Source: CAYTRP01 sp964625145
GTDB lineage: Bacteria; Sumerlaeota; Sumerlaeia; SLMS01; JAHLLQ01
Direction of reading: 5' to 3'
NCBI GenBank assembly: GCA_964625145.1
Contig: CAZVAQ010000145.1
Coordinates: 1 to 8,971 of the forward strand
Length of the DNA stretch: 8,971 nt
The notes beneath the pieces are model-generated. The model saw only the letters and a list, made by a program, of their open reading frames with translations. It was not told the origin of the DNA and did no database searches. Positions 1 to 6,413 of this stretch are shown one piece after another; within the stretch, counting starts at the first letter, position 1; each line of letters begins with the position of its first letter. A program made the translations under genes and the position numbers.

Positions 1-809
1 TAACAGCTTGGAACATTGTCAATTTAATCAAGCAATTCTTCGATGATTTCGAAGTTATTGTTCCCTTTAAAGCCTTCAGTGCAGGCACGTTAATTTGTTT
101 GGGTGCAGACAACATCATCCTTACGAAGCAGGCGACACTAGGGCCAATCGATCCAAGTGTTTCAACCGCGTTAAATCCAAAAATGCCGTCCACCAATACT
201 CCTTTCCCGGTAAGTGTGGAAGACGTTAATGGATACCTTGAATTTGCAAAAGTTGCTGTTGGTGCAAAGAATAGTGCGGGGATAGCTGACTTGACGTCTC
301 ACTTGGCAACTGAGGTTCATCCCTTGGTTCTTGGGCGGGTTTTCCGTTCTCGTGGCCAGATCCGAATGCTTGCCGAAAGGTTGCTTTCCGGAAAATTGCA
401 GAAAGCAAAACTTGTAAAGTGTTTATCCTTTCTCTGCGGCGACTCGGGTAGTCATGACTATCCAATCCATCGCAAGGAAGCACGCGAAATCCTTGGATTG
501 CCAGCGACAAAGCCCACTGACTCTGAATACAAAATCATCAAGAGCATTTATGATGATATTTCCAAGGAATTAGCACTTACTTCCCCTTTCAATGTGGCGA
601 TTGAATCGAGCAGAATCCCCACTGGTCACTCACAGTATTTGTTCAAGCGAGGACTGGTAGAATCAGTAGTGGGCGGCAGCTATTGTTTTGACTCGGAAGT
701 CGTGCGTGCCAAGTCGCAAACCCAAGCCGCAAACGGTGGGACGCAACAATCATTAGAAGTTCAAACAAAAAGAGAAGGATGGACTTACTATGAACCTATC
801 AAGGCTTAG
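1..809 (+). CDS. SDH-type (SppA/ClpP-fold) serine protease, 5' truncated
   Basis: The reading frame is open from the window edge (first full codon at 3) to TAG at 807-809, giving 268 visible residues. The TTG at 99 lies inside the conserved core, so it is not the start; roughly the first 50-70 residues lie outside the window. The motif FSAGTLICLGADNI (Ser at visible residue 26, bases 78-80) followed by LGPIDPS matches the nucleophile region of Clp-fold 'serine dehydrogenase proteinase' (PF01972) and SppA-like proteases. The later SHDYPIHRKEAREILGL segment matches the C-terminal conserved block of that family. No membrane segment is visible in this part. The gene is clearly AT-richer than the genes from about 1100 onward, which suggests horizontal acquisition. 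A small ORF overlaps its 3' end. The family call is firm; the substrate and any accessory role are unknown. Confidence 0.85.
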   Translation, partial: TAWNIVNLIKQFFDDFEVIVPFKAFSAGTLICLGADNIILTKQATLGPIDPSVSTALNPKMPSTNTPFPVSVEDVNGYLEFAKVAVGAKNSAGIADLTSHLATEVHPLVLGRVFRSRGQIRMLAERLLSGKLQKAKLVKCLSFLCGDSGSHDYPIHRKEAREILGLPATKPTDSEYKIIKSIYDDISKELALTSPFNVAIESSRIPTGHSQYLFKRGLVESVVGGSYCFDSEVVRAKSQTQAANGGTQQSLEVQTKREGWTYYEPIKA

Positions 810-993
810 TGCTCAATTGTCTTCATTCCCGGTGCCCAGTTTTGTTGAGCCGGGAAGTACAGCGGCTAACCCGGCTAGCTTTCCAAGTGCCATGCGTGGA
901 AAATTATACATTGTGGAGGATACATGCATGGACTCAGAAACGGAACTGGAGACCCCCCGACCGTCAGTGCAGGATAGGCTTGGAGAAGCGTAA
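790..993 (+). CDS. Small hypothetical protein overlapping the protease gene
   Basis: This ATG-started ORF encodes 67 residues and begins 20 nt before the end of the protease gene, in another frame. A good ribosome binding site (AGAGAAGGA, 771-779) lies 10 nt upstream, inside the protease coding sequence, which is what one expects of translational coupling. The protein is Ser/Pro-rich at the N terminus and acidic toward the C terminus (EDTCMDSETELETPRPS). It has no membrane segment or signal peptide and I recognise no family. The ribosome binding site and overlap argue for a real gene; the short length and lack of homology knowledge argue for caution. Confidence 0.5.
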   Translation: MNLSRLSAQLSSFPVPSFVEPGSTAANPASFPSAMRGKLYIVEDTCMDSETELETPRPSVQDRLGEA

Positions 994-1019
994 GGCTTAC
1001 TGGAAATAAGTCCAACGAT

Positions 1020-1059
1020 CGCCTGCCTCTCGCAAGAGTCCACACCGGCGTTTTTTTTT
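1020..1059 (+). terminator. Possible weak terminator with T9 tract
   Basis: A run of nine T (1051-1059) directly follows GGCG (1047-1050), which can pair with CGCC at 1020-1023. An inner CTCT/AGAG stem (1027-1038) could extend the fold, with unpaired bases between. It lies 27 nt after the small ORF that ends at 993, the right place to end the protease-small ORF transcript. The stem is poor, so the call rests mainly on the T tract and the position. Confidence 0.35.
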
Positions 1060-1699
1060 CTCTGTGGCCAACGGCTTGATTGCAGCGTCACCACGGCCCG
1101 TTCTGAGCCTCGCGCGGGTACTTGGGCGGGTGAAAAGTCGGGCCGCTGAAAAGGGCTGGAATCGCGTTATTGAGCCTTTCCGGCCCTCGACCCTCAAAAC
1201 CGAGGCGAATGCAGCCCCGTAGCGGGACTTTCTCCACCGCCCGAGGGTCTAGGTATACCTGAAAACCGCCCCGAAACCGCGACCCATGGAAACCGGGTTT
1301 ACACTCTGGACCGCCCTCCTGGGTGACGCCTGACCGGATCGTCTGCCACCGACGGACAGGGGGAATCGTCGGGCGCCGGGAGGCGGGAGATTCTACGGGG
1401 AGAGGATGGAGGGAGGTGGAGGGGTGGACGGTGTTGCGGATAGGGGGACAGGCGCCGGGACGATCCGCGAGGACTATGACCGGCAAGGGCTGGGTTCGGC
1501 AAGGACGATGATGGGGCCGTTGACGTGGAGCCGCTGTTCGAGGCGGAGGCGCGGGAGCGGCAGAGGGTACATGGCGGAACTGCTCCGGGCAGATCATCAA
1601 ACACTTTTGCCAAAAATGGCAAAAGTGATTCTTCCACCACTCCCACAACCCAACCCGCCGCGCCGGAGACGGCGGAGGTGAGGGGCAGACCGGCCCCAC
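1060..1699. other. GC-rich stretch without convincing genes
   Basis: Long open frames exist on both strands (for example 1088-1699 and 1299-1931 on the minus strand), but they overlap each other, are rich in Pro, Arg and Ser, and have no recognisable domain. This is typical of non-coding DNA at high GC. Composition changes abruptly near 1060 from the AT-richer protease region. Notable small signals are the 10-bp palindrome AGGTATACCT (1251-1260) and the perfect inverted repeat at 1602-1627. I cannot identify a degraded gene here. Confidence 0.5.
1602..1627. repeat. 26-bp perfect inverted repeat
   Basis: Two 11-base arms (CACTTTTGCCA and its exact complement) flank an AAAA loop. The element is AT-rich within a very GC-rich stretch. 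No T tract follows on either strand, so it does not look like an intrinsic terminator. A protein-binding operator, or a relic of a mobile element end, are the alternatives. Confidence 0.7.
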
Positions 1700-1822
1700 C
1701 TACACGTCGCGTTCCTCGACCACCGGCGGTGCCGACGACTGCCGACCGATCACAAAGCCGAGGGTGAGGGCGATTGCCAGCGCGAGGATGATCGCAGGGA
1801 CGGGGCGCACGGGGAGAGGCAT
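1700..1822 (-). CDS. Possible 40-residue single-pass membrane peptide
   Basis: An ATG (1820-1822, minus) is preceded by the consensus ribosome binding site GGAGGT with a 6-nt spacer. The ORF runs 40 codons to TAG (1700-1702). The peptide starts MPLPVRPVP, continues with a hydrophobic helix (AIILALAIALTLGFVIG, about residues 10-26) and ends in a charged tail (EERDV). A longer in-frame ATG at 2035 would run into the tRNA gene, so this internal start is preferred. It sits downstream of the tRNA terminator on the same strand. No family is recognised. Small hydrophobic peptides of this size include type I toxins, holin-like fragments and plain membrane micro-proteins, and nothing here decides between them. 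Confidence 0.4.
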   Translation of the reverse strand: MPLPVRPVPAIILALAIALTLGFVIGRQSSAPPVVEERDV

Positions 1823-1911
1823 GGGCGGACCTCCAACACGGGGATGATGAAGGCCGCGAGGATGGGGTTGGAGTGGATGAAATCGCAAGGGCAGGTATCC
1901 GAACCCGCGCC

Positions 1912-1932
1912 CGTATCCAAAACGTATCCAAA
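1912..1932. repeat. 10-bp direct repeat spaced one helical turn
   Basis: CGTATCCAAA occurs at 1912-1921 and again at 1923-1932, an 11-bp period. A third GTATCC core lies at 1895-1900. The array sits between the tRNA terminator and the possible membrane peptide on the minus strand, so a regulatory binding site is conceivable. Nothing else supports that. Confidence 0.45.
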
Positions 1933-1946
1933 TCGAATCGAGCCGC

Positions 1947-1979
1947 AAAACAGAAAACCCTCGCGAGTGAGGCGAGGGT
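1947..1979 (-). terminator. Rho-independent terminator of the tRNA operon
   Basis: On the minus strand ACCCTCGC pairs perfectly with GCGAGGGT (8 bp, arms at 1972-1979 and 1957-1964, 7-nt loop) and is followed by a T-rich run (TTTTCTGTTTT). It lies about 30 nt after the 3' end of tRNA-Tyr and is the expected end of the tRNA transcript. Confidence 0.85.
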
Positions 1980-2008
1980 GAGAAAAGCCGCGTCTTTATT
2001 GGGTTTTG

Positions 2009-2097
2009 TGGTGGACGGGGTTGGATTCGAACCAACGTACGGCGGTATGCCGGCCAGATTTACAGTCTGGTGCCATTAACCACTCGGCCACCCGTCC
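2009..2097 (-). tRNA. tRNA-Tyr (anticodon GTA)
   Basis: The minus strand folds as a class II tRNA. The acceptor GGACGGG (5' end at 2097) pairs with CCCGTCC, followed by discriminator A and an encoded CCA (2009-2011). The anticodon loop is CTGTAAA with GTA at 2061-2063, in a CCAGA/TCTGG stem. A long variable arm follows, then a GTTCGAATC T-loop region. The long variable arm and GUA anticodon define tyrosine. It forms a pair with tRNA-Thr 29 nt upstream and shares its terminator. Confidence 0.97.
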
Positions 2098-2126
2098 ACT
2101 TTGGGCGCCCCCGGGAGGGGCATGGC

Positions 2127-2202
2127 TGGAGCTGGTGATGGGACTCGAACCCGCAACCGCCTGATTACAAATCAGGTGCTCTGCCAATTGAGCTACACCA
2201 GC
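2127..2202 (-). tRNA. tRNA-Thr (anticodon TGT)
   Basis: The minus strand gives acceptor GCTGGTG paired with CACCAGC, then discriminator T and an encoded CCA (2127-2129). The D arm is GCTC/GAGC, and the anticodon stem CCTGA/TCAGG encloses loop TTTGTAA with TGT at 2167-2169. The T arm is GCGGG/CCCAT, which has one C-A mismatch and one G-U pair; the other stems are intact. It is the first gene of a Thr-Tyr tRNA unit, an order found in many bacteria. Confidence 0.97.
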
Positions 2203-2215
2203 CCAAGGGACGGCG

Positions 2216-2244
2216 AGGGTTCATGGGGTGGGGCGCTGCGTCAA
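2216..2244 (-). promoter_or_regulatory. Possible promoter of the tRNA-Thr-Tyr unit
   Basis: A TTGACG -35-like box lies on the minus strand at 2239-2244. A poor -10 candidate (AACCCT, 2216-2221) follows at a 17-nt spacing, ending 13 nt before the tRNA 5' end. Only the -35 is convincing. Confidence 0.3.
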
Positions 2245-2270
2245 GGGCATTTAGCCCCGGTTTTTGGACC

Positions 2271-2831
2271 TCATTGTGCGACCGAACCGAAGACGATGTT
2301 CGCGAGAATGACCGAGGCCATAACACCGGCAATGTCGCCGGCCAGGCCGGCATAGACGGCATGGCGCGTCTTGCGAATGTTGACCGAGCCGAAGTACACG
2401 GCGAGGATGTAGAAGGTCGTCTCGGTGCTCCCCTGCAGCATGGAGGCCATGTTGCCCAGGAGGCTGTCGGGGCCGTGTTCGATCAGAATGCTGTTCATGA
2501 CGCCGAGCGAGCCGCTGCCGGAGAGGGAGCGGATGATGGCGAGGGGGAGGATCTCGGCAGGCATGCCGATCAGGCCGGTCACGGGGCCAACAAAGTCGGA
2601 GAAAGCATCCATGGCGAGCGAGTCGCGGAACATGCCGATCGCCACGAGAATGGCGACAAGGAAGGGCATGATGCGCACGGCAATGTCGAAGCCTTCGCGG
2701 GCGCCGTCGACGAACACTTCATAGACCTTGATGCCACGCGCCACGGCATAGAGCGGAATGCCCACGATGATGAGCGGCACGGCCCAGTTGGCGATGAGTT
2801 GCGCGACGGAGAGGATGTCGTTGAGAGTCAT
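2271..2831 (-). CDS. spmB: SpmB-like membrane protein (nucleoside-recognition Gate domain)
   Basis: This integral membrane protein of 186 residues is close to the usual SpmB length. It carries the family signatures SGSGSLG (104-110) and QGSTETTFY (133-141), followed by AVYFGSVNIRKTRHA. Hydrophobic segments lie near 14-30, 52-68 and 160-182. In Bacillus, SpmA and SpmB are needed for spore core dehydration. Homologues occur widely in non-sporulating bacteria, where they are probable transporter-type Gate-domain proteins of unknown substrate. The ATG at 2829-2831 overlaps the spmA stop by one base (TGATG), so the two are translationally coupled and presumably act as a complex. The coding region ends about 70 nt before the tRNA-Thr gene. 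Confidence 0.9.
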   Translation of the reverse strand: MTLNDILSVAQLIANWAVPLIIVGIPLYAVARGIKVYEVFVDGAREGFDIAVRIMPFLVAILVAIGMFRDSLAMDAFSDFVGPVTGLIGMPAEILPLAIIRSLSGSGSLGVMNSILIEHGPDSLLGNMASMLQGSTETTFYILAVYFGSVNIRKTRHAVYAGLAGDIAGVMASVILANIVFGSVAQ

Positions 2832-3922
2832 CAGTTGTTCCCTTCACTGGAGTGGGCGGATGCGGGCTGGGGCACGCGGAAGGCGGGGAGGTTCTCAAGG
2901 CATTTGCAGACGATCACGGCGACGATCGTGGAGCAGCACGTGGCGATGATCATGAGCGGCCAGAACATCATGTCCGTGGATCCGGCAGCGACGCGGAAGC
3001 CAATGATGGTGGCGGGGATGATCTGGACGCTGGAGGTGTTGATGGACAGGAGCATGCACATGGCGTTGGAGGCGTACTCCTTGTTCCCATTGAGTTCCTG
3101 AAGCTCCTGCATGGCCTTGAGGCCGAGGGGAGTGGCGGCGTTGCCAAGGCCGAGCATGTTGGCGGCGACGTTCATGACGATGGCGCCCATGGCGGGACCA
3201 TCGGCCGGAATGCCGGGGAACAGGAAGACCATGACCGGCTTGACCAAACGGGCGACGATCTGGACCAGCCCCGCAGCCTCGGCGATCTTCATCAGGCCCA
3301 GCCACAACATCATGATCCCGATGAGGTTGATGGCGAGGTTGATGCCCTGCTTTGCCCATTCGGCCGAGGAAGCCGTCATGACACCCATCCACGTCTCCGA
3401 ATCGACTTCGGAGCGGACGGCGCTCATGACAGGAAACTCCAGGGCTGCGCGTTGCAGGGTGAACTCGAAGGGCGAGGCGGCCTCTCCCCCATCAGACTGG
3501 ACCGTGAGCGAAGCCAGCGTCAGGGGATGTCGAACGGTGTCTTCAAGGGGATCGTCAAGGCACCGTAGCTTGGAGAGTTCGAGGCGCGTTGCCTTTGTGG
3601 CGCCGGACAGGGTCCGCAGCGGGAAGCGCCCAACCCATTGCCGGCCGATGGCGTCGGTAAAGGTGGCGTCCATCTGCAGCGGGATTTCCGTGCCGCTGAC
3701 GGAAAGCGAGAGGTTGGTGGGTTTCCCCTCCAGTAGCAGCGGAAGCCCGGGAAGAGGCACTGTCGCCGCGGTATCCGGCTGAAAGCTGACTGTCAGCGGT
3801 GAATCTGCCGGCAGGATGACGACCGGCTCGGGGCCGGTGCGCACGGGGACCTTGGCCGCGTCCTTGTAGCCGGCAAAGGCCACGGCTATGACGATCATGC
3901 CGAACCAGATATAGTTGATCAC
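2831..3922 (-). CDS. spmA: SpmA-like membrane protein with inserted exported domain
   Basis: This 363-residue protein is nearly twice the length of Bacillus SpmA (about 196). The first helix (INYIWFGMIVIAVAFAG, 2-18) and the conserved C-terminal core from about 185 are both present. The core includes LIGIMMLWLGLMKIAEAAGL (201-220), GLGNAATPLG (258-267) and SINTSSVQIIPATIIGFR. Between them, residues about 22-180 form an insert rich in beta-type and acidic segments, with no hydrophobic helix; it is probably extracytoplasmic. The start is GTG (3920-3922), with a GAGGAGG ribosome binding site immediately upstream. It is the first gene of the spmA-spmB pair and is divergent from surE. The transported or sensed substrate is not known. 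Confidence 0.9.
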   Translation of the reverse strand: MINYIWFGMIVIAVAFAGYKDAAKVPVRTGPEPVVILPADSPLTVSFQPDTAATVPLPGLPLLLEGKPTNLSLSVSGTEIPLQMDATFTDAIGRQWVGRFPLRTLSGATKATRLELSKLRCLDDPLEDTVRHPLTLASLTVQSDGGEAASPFEFTLQRAALEFPVMSAVRSEVDSETWMGVMTASSAEWAKQGINLAINLIGIMMLWLGLMKIAEAAGLVQIVARLVKPVMVFLFPGIPADGPAMGAIVMNVAANMLGLGNAATPLGLKAMQELQELNGNKEYASNAMCMLLSINTSSVQIIPATIIGFRVAAGSTDMMFWPLMIIATCCSTIVAVIVCKCLENLPAFRVPQPASAHSSEGNN

Positions 3923-4117
3923 AACTCCTCCTCACTGGCCTTGGGAGATTGTTTGGTGTGTCACAGGGACAGATTGGGGCGTTCTTGCGGAGCGAATGAC
4001 CCGGGGCGAGGGCATTCTGTGGCCGAGGGGGCACTTGACGGCGGGGGGCGAGGGGTCCAACATCTCCATCTTGATCTCCGGGAAAGGAGCCTCATCCCCA
4101 ACGTGACGTCCCTCGAA
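3923..4117. promoter_or_regulatory. Divergent spacer between spmA and surE
   Basis: The roughly 195 nt between the two start codons must hold promoters for both directions. I see the spmA ribosome binding site at its left end and AAGGAG (4084-4089) near its right end, but no promoter close to consensus. The surE frame remains open across it, but that part has no family similarity. Confidence 0.4.
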
Positions 4118-4957
4118 ATGACCCCCAAGCCCCGCATTCTGCTGACAAATGACGACGGCGTCGGCGAGCCCGGCATTGAAACGCTGCGGCTGGCGCTGGA
4201 GGACATGGCGGATTTGCTCGTGGTGGCGCCGCTGTCGCAGCGCTCCGGCTCTGGTTGCGGCCTGTCCGTGGGGCGGGCATTGGAAGTGCGCGACGGCCAC
4301 GACGGACGCGCACGAATCATCGCGGTGGATGGCACTCCGGTGGATTGCGTGAAGTTCGCGGCCAGTCTTGAGGACTTCACCCCGGATCTGGTGATCAGCG
4401 GCATCAATGCGGGGATCAACGCGGGGAACTCGGTGTTCTATTCCGGGACGGTGGCCGCGGCGGTGGAGGCAGCCATGCTGGGACAGCGCGGACTGGCGGT
4501 GTCGTTGGCCACATGGACGACGGGCGACGAATGCTTTGAGACGGCGGCGCATGTGGTGCGCGGGCTGTTGCCGTGGCTGTTGGAGAAGACGTGGCTGCCG
4601 CGCACGTATTGGAACCTGAACGTGCCGAGCATCCCGTTGGAGGAACTGCGCGGCGTGCGCTACGCGGCGATGGGTGACTCGAAGTACGTGGACAAGTGGT
4701 CGTCGGACAGCGATGGCAACGGCCGCGTGATGTACACCAATTACGGCACCGCCTTCAACCCATCCAGCGGGCCGGAGCACAGCGATGACCTGTTGGTGGC
4801 GAATGGCTATGCGGCGTTGTCGATGCTGAAGCTGGATCTGTCGGTGGACTTGCCGCCGATGGCGCGCGAGGCGCTGGAGCGGCAATGGGCGGAACGCATG
4901 ACGCACGGGCGGCACATGGAACCAGTCCGCGGGTTGACGACCGACGAGAGCAGTTAA
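4118..4957 (+). CDS. surE: 5'/3'-nucleotidase SurE
   Basis: SurE is a divalent-metal-dependent phosphatase that removes phosphate from nucleoside 5'- and 3'-monophosphates. The 279-residue product starts MTPKPRILLTNDDG, where Asp12 and Asp13 are the metal ligands. APLSQRSGSG supplies Ser43, and SGINAGINAGNSVFYSGTVA supplies Asn97 and the conserved core. GTPVDC (72-77) is also typical. The ATG at 4118 gives the canonical N terminus. A GTG at 4103 in the same frame is 13 nt after AAGGAG (4084-4089) and could be the true start, adding five residues. The gene is followed 9 nt later by mnmA, so they are probably cotranscribed. The C-terminal tail, from about residue 245, is variable in the family. 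Confidence 0.95.
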   Translation: MTPKPRILLTNDDGVGEPGIETLRLALEDMADLLVVAPLSQRSGSGCGLSVGRALEVRDGHDGRARIIAVDGTPVDCVKFAASLEDFTPDLVISGINAGINAGNSVFYSGTVAAAVEAAMLGQRGLAVSLATWTTGDECFETAAHVVRGLLPWLLEKTWLPRTYWNLNVPSIPLEELRGVRYAAMGDSKYVDKWSSDSDGNGRVMYTNYGTAFNPSSGPEHSDDLLVANGYAALSMLKLDLSVDLPPMAREALERQWAERMTHGRHMEPVRGLTTDESS

Positions 4958-4966
4958 GCGCAACAC

Positions 4967-6115
4967 ATGAGCAAAATCGCCCCCTCCCCCACCAAGGCCA
5001 AGGTCCTCGTCGCCATGAGTGGCGGCGTCGATTCGTCGTTGGCGGCGGTGCTGCTGCAGGAGCAGGGGCACGAGATCGTCGGCGTGAACATGCGCACGCA
5101 CCGGTTGACGCCGGAGGAGATCGCGCAGGGCGCGAAGATCAAGACGTGTTGCTCCCCCACCGATGCGAAGGACGCGCGCGCGTGCGCGGATCGCGGGCGT
5201 TTCCCCTTCTATGTGCTGGATGTGGAGCCGGAGTTTGAGCGGGCGGTCATCACGCCGTTTATCAATGACTATGCAAGCGGCCGCACGCCGAATCCGTGCG
5301 TGCTGTGCAACAATCATGTGAAGCTGGGGTTGCTTCTGGAGAAGGCGACACTGTGGGGATGCGATCTCGTCGCGACGGGGCATTACACGCGCAAGGTGCG
5401 GCATCCGGAGACGGGACGGTGGACATTGCAACGCGCGGCGGACACGAACAAGGACCAGGGGTATTACCTGTTCGGGCTGTCGCAGGAGCAACTGGAGCGG
5501 CTTGTGTTTCCGTTGGGCGACTTGACAAAGGACGAAGTGCGAGCGCGGGCACGGAGCGGTGCGTTGCCCACGGCGAACAAGCCGGAGAGCCAGGAGATTT
5601 GCTTCGTGCCGGACAACAACTACCGGCGGTTCCTGCGCGGACGGTTCGAAGAGAGGGGCATTCCAATGCCGCGCGGAAAGTTCATCTCCACCGCGGGGGA
5701 AGTGCTGGGCGAGCACGAAGGCATCGCCAATTACACCATTGGCCAGCGACGCGGGTTGGGGATCAGCGGGCCGGAGCCGCTGTATGTCGTGGCGCTGGAT
5801 GTGGAATCAAACGCGGTGATCGTGGGGCCGCAGAGCGCGCTGTTCTTTCGCGGCCTGATCGCAGACAATCCAAGCTGGATGGGATGGGATGGCATTACGG
5901 AAGCGCGACGAGCGAGGGTTCAGATTCGATACCGGCACGCGCCTGTTCCCGGATGGGTGATGCCGAGCCAGCGGGAAGGGATCGTGCGCGTCACATTTGA
6001 CGAACCTCAGCGCGCGGTCACACCGGGACAGGCAGTGGTGTTTTGGGACGAAGGGGATCGGGTGGCGGGTGGGGCGTGGATTGTGGAGGGGATGAGGGAA
6101 GAGACAGTTGGATAA
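4967..6115 (+). CDS. mnmA: tRNA-specific 2-thiouridylase MnmA
   Basis: MnmA activates U34 of tRNA-Lys, -Glu and -Gln with ATP and replaces O2 with sulfur. The 382-residue protein has the PP-loop SGGVDSS (18-24), the catalytic pair Cys111 (in GRTPNPCVLCN) and Cys212 (in SQEICFV), GHYTR (138-142) and the tRNA-handling motif KDQGYYLFGLS (162-172). The C-terminal beta domain (IGQRRGLGISG onward) is complete. CCSPTDAKDARAC near 61-73 is the usual variable Cys-bearing segment. The ATG at 4967 is 9 nt after the surE stop and has no clear ribosome binding site, consistent with coupling to surE. The TAA stop (6113-6115) directly abuts a CCACGGAG repeat. Confidence 0.97.
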   Translation: MSKIAPSPTKAKVLVAMSGGVDSSLAAVLLQEQGHEIVGVNMRTHRLTPEEIAQGAKIKTCCSPTDAKDARACADRGRFPFYVLDVEPEFERAVITPFINDYASGRTPNPCVLCNNHVKLGLLLEKATLWGCDLVATGHYTRKVRHPETGRWTLQRAADTNKDQGYYLFGLSQEQLERLVFPLGDLTKDEVRARARSGALPTANKPESQEICFVPDNNYRRFLRGRFEERGIPMPRGKFISTAGEVLGEHEGIANYTIGQRRGLGISGPEPLYVVALDVESNAVIVGPQSALFFRGLIADNPSWMGWDGITEARRARVQIRYRHAPVPGWVMPSQREGIVRVTFDEPQRAVTPGQAVVFWDEGDRVAGGAWIVEGMREETVG

Positions 6116-6148
6116 CCACGGAGTCACGGAGAGCACGGAGGAGAAAAA
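6115..6148 (+). repeat. CCACGGAG-type repeat, left copy
   Basis: A unit of about 9 bp based on CACGGAG is repeated three times (6117-6140) and followed by GAGAAAAA. Its first base is the last base of the mnmA stop codon. The first 26 bases match the inverted copy at 6381-6410 at 23 positions, so the two bound the intergenic block. Repeats of this general type are scattered through several bacterial genomes and often give spurious ORFs containing HGGTENTEK-like strings. Confidence 0.8.
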
Positions 6149-6195
6149 CCAATCCAGAGAGCCAATTGCAAAATGGCAAGAAATAACCCACTCAA

Positions 6196-6224
6196 AGTAG
6201 CATGGGCATCTTGCCCATGACGCA
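6196..6224 (+). repeat. Hairpin repeat, copy A
   Basis: AGTAGC is followed by a perfect 8-bp hairpin (CATGGGCA, loop TCT, TGCCCATG; 6201-6219) and then ACGCA. The same flanks and stem recur in inverted orientation at 7179-7209, and a variant lies at 6271-6298. Confidence 0.8.
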
Positions 6225-6270
6225 TTTCCTGAGGTATTGGACTCCAAAGTGGAGCCTGAGGCTGGCGGGT

Positions 6271-6298
6271 CTGGGGCAGGATGCCCCAGCTACTTTAT
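6271..6298 (-). repeat. Hairpin repeat, variant copy B
   Basis: Read on the minus strand this is AAAGTAGC followed by GGGGCA-TCC-TGCCCC stem sequence. CTGGGGCA (6271-6278) pairs perfectly with TGCCCCAG (6282-6289). Compared with copy A, two stem pairs differ by changes on both sides (A-T to T-A, and T-A to G-C), so pairing is kept. It shares the AAAGTAGC flank with copy A and lies 52 nt from it in opposite orientation. Confidence 0.7.
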
Positions 6299-6380
6299 CT
6301 TGAAATCCACTCCAGAGATAAGAATATTTGCATGAATTAGACATTATTCAGTAGATTCATACTCTTACTTTAGATACTCG

Positions 6381-6410
6381 TTTTCTCTGTGTTCTCCGTG
6401 CCTCCGTGGT
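6381..6410 (-). repeat. CCACGGAG-type repeat, right inverted copy
   Basis: Read on the minus strand it begins ACCACGGAGGCACGGAGA and ends in GAGAAAA. It is the inverted partner of 6115-6148 (23 of the first 26 bases identical). It begins 3 nt after the TGA stop (6414-6416) of the neighbouring minus-strand gene, mirroring the position of the left copy at the mnmA stop. Confidence 0.8.
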
Positions 6411-6413
6411 AAA

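Larger units (their letters stand above)
6116..6413. other. Non-coding repeat block between convergent genes
   Basis: These 298 nt separate the convergent mnmA and exported-protein genes. The block has terminal inverted repeats (6115-6148 and 6381-6410) and internal hairpins at 6201-6219, 6242-6254 and 6271-6289. An AT-rich segment follows (about 6295-6380). There is no gene in it. The overall form resembles a MITE or a composite of repeat insertions; the flanks abut stop codons, so no target-site duplication can be read with confidence. Confidence 0.6.

Noticed and set aside
1474..1572. A 32-codon minus-strand ORF starting MYPLPLPRLRL
   Set aside because: It has only a weak GGAG upstream, no recognisable feature and no partner. 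It is not supportable beyond chance.
1861..1876. Possible att-like copy of the tRNA-Tyr 3' end (GGGGTTGGA)
   Set aside because: Only about 12 of 13 bases match the tRNA (2013-2025), and the match breaks off at once on both sides. That is too short for an attachment site, and no integrase is present.
1088..1931. Overlapping minus-strand open frames of 203 and 210 codons
   Set aside because: They overlap in different frames and are dominated by Pro, Arg and Ser. They have no domain, and one would start close to the tRNA terminator. High GC alone explains the lack of stops.
2245..2262. GGGC-TAAAT-GCCC hairpin after spmB
   Set aside because: A four-pair stem without a T tract is too weak to call a terminator.
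1873..2362. Open frames across the tRNA genes (for example peptides with GDGTRTRN or WCSSIGRAPDL)
   Set aside because: These are translations of tRNA-Thr and tRNA-Tyr sequence, a well-known source of false genes.
3941..4117. N-terminal extension of SurE to 3941
   Set aside because: SurE proteins begin just before the LLTNDDG motif. The extension shows no family similarity and has no ribosome binding site.
3932..5716. 594-codon minus-strand open frame opposite surE and mnmA
   Set aside because: It is antisense to two certain genes, with His/Arg/Gln-rich composition typical of a shadow frame in GC-rich DNA.
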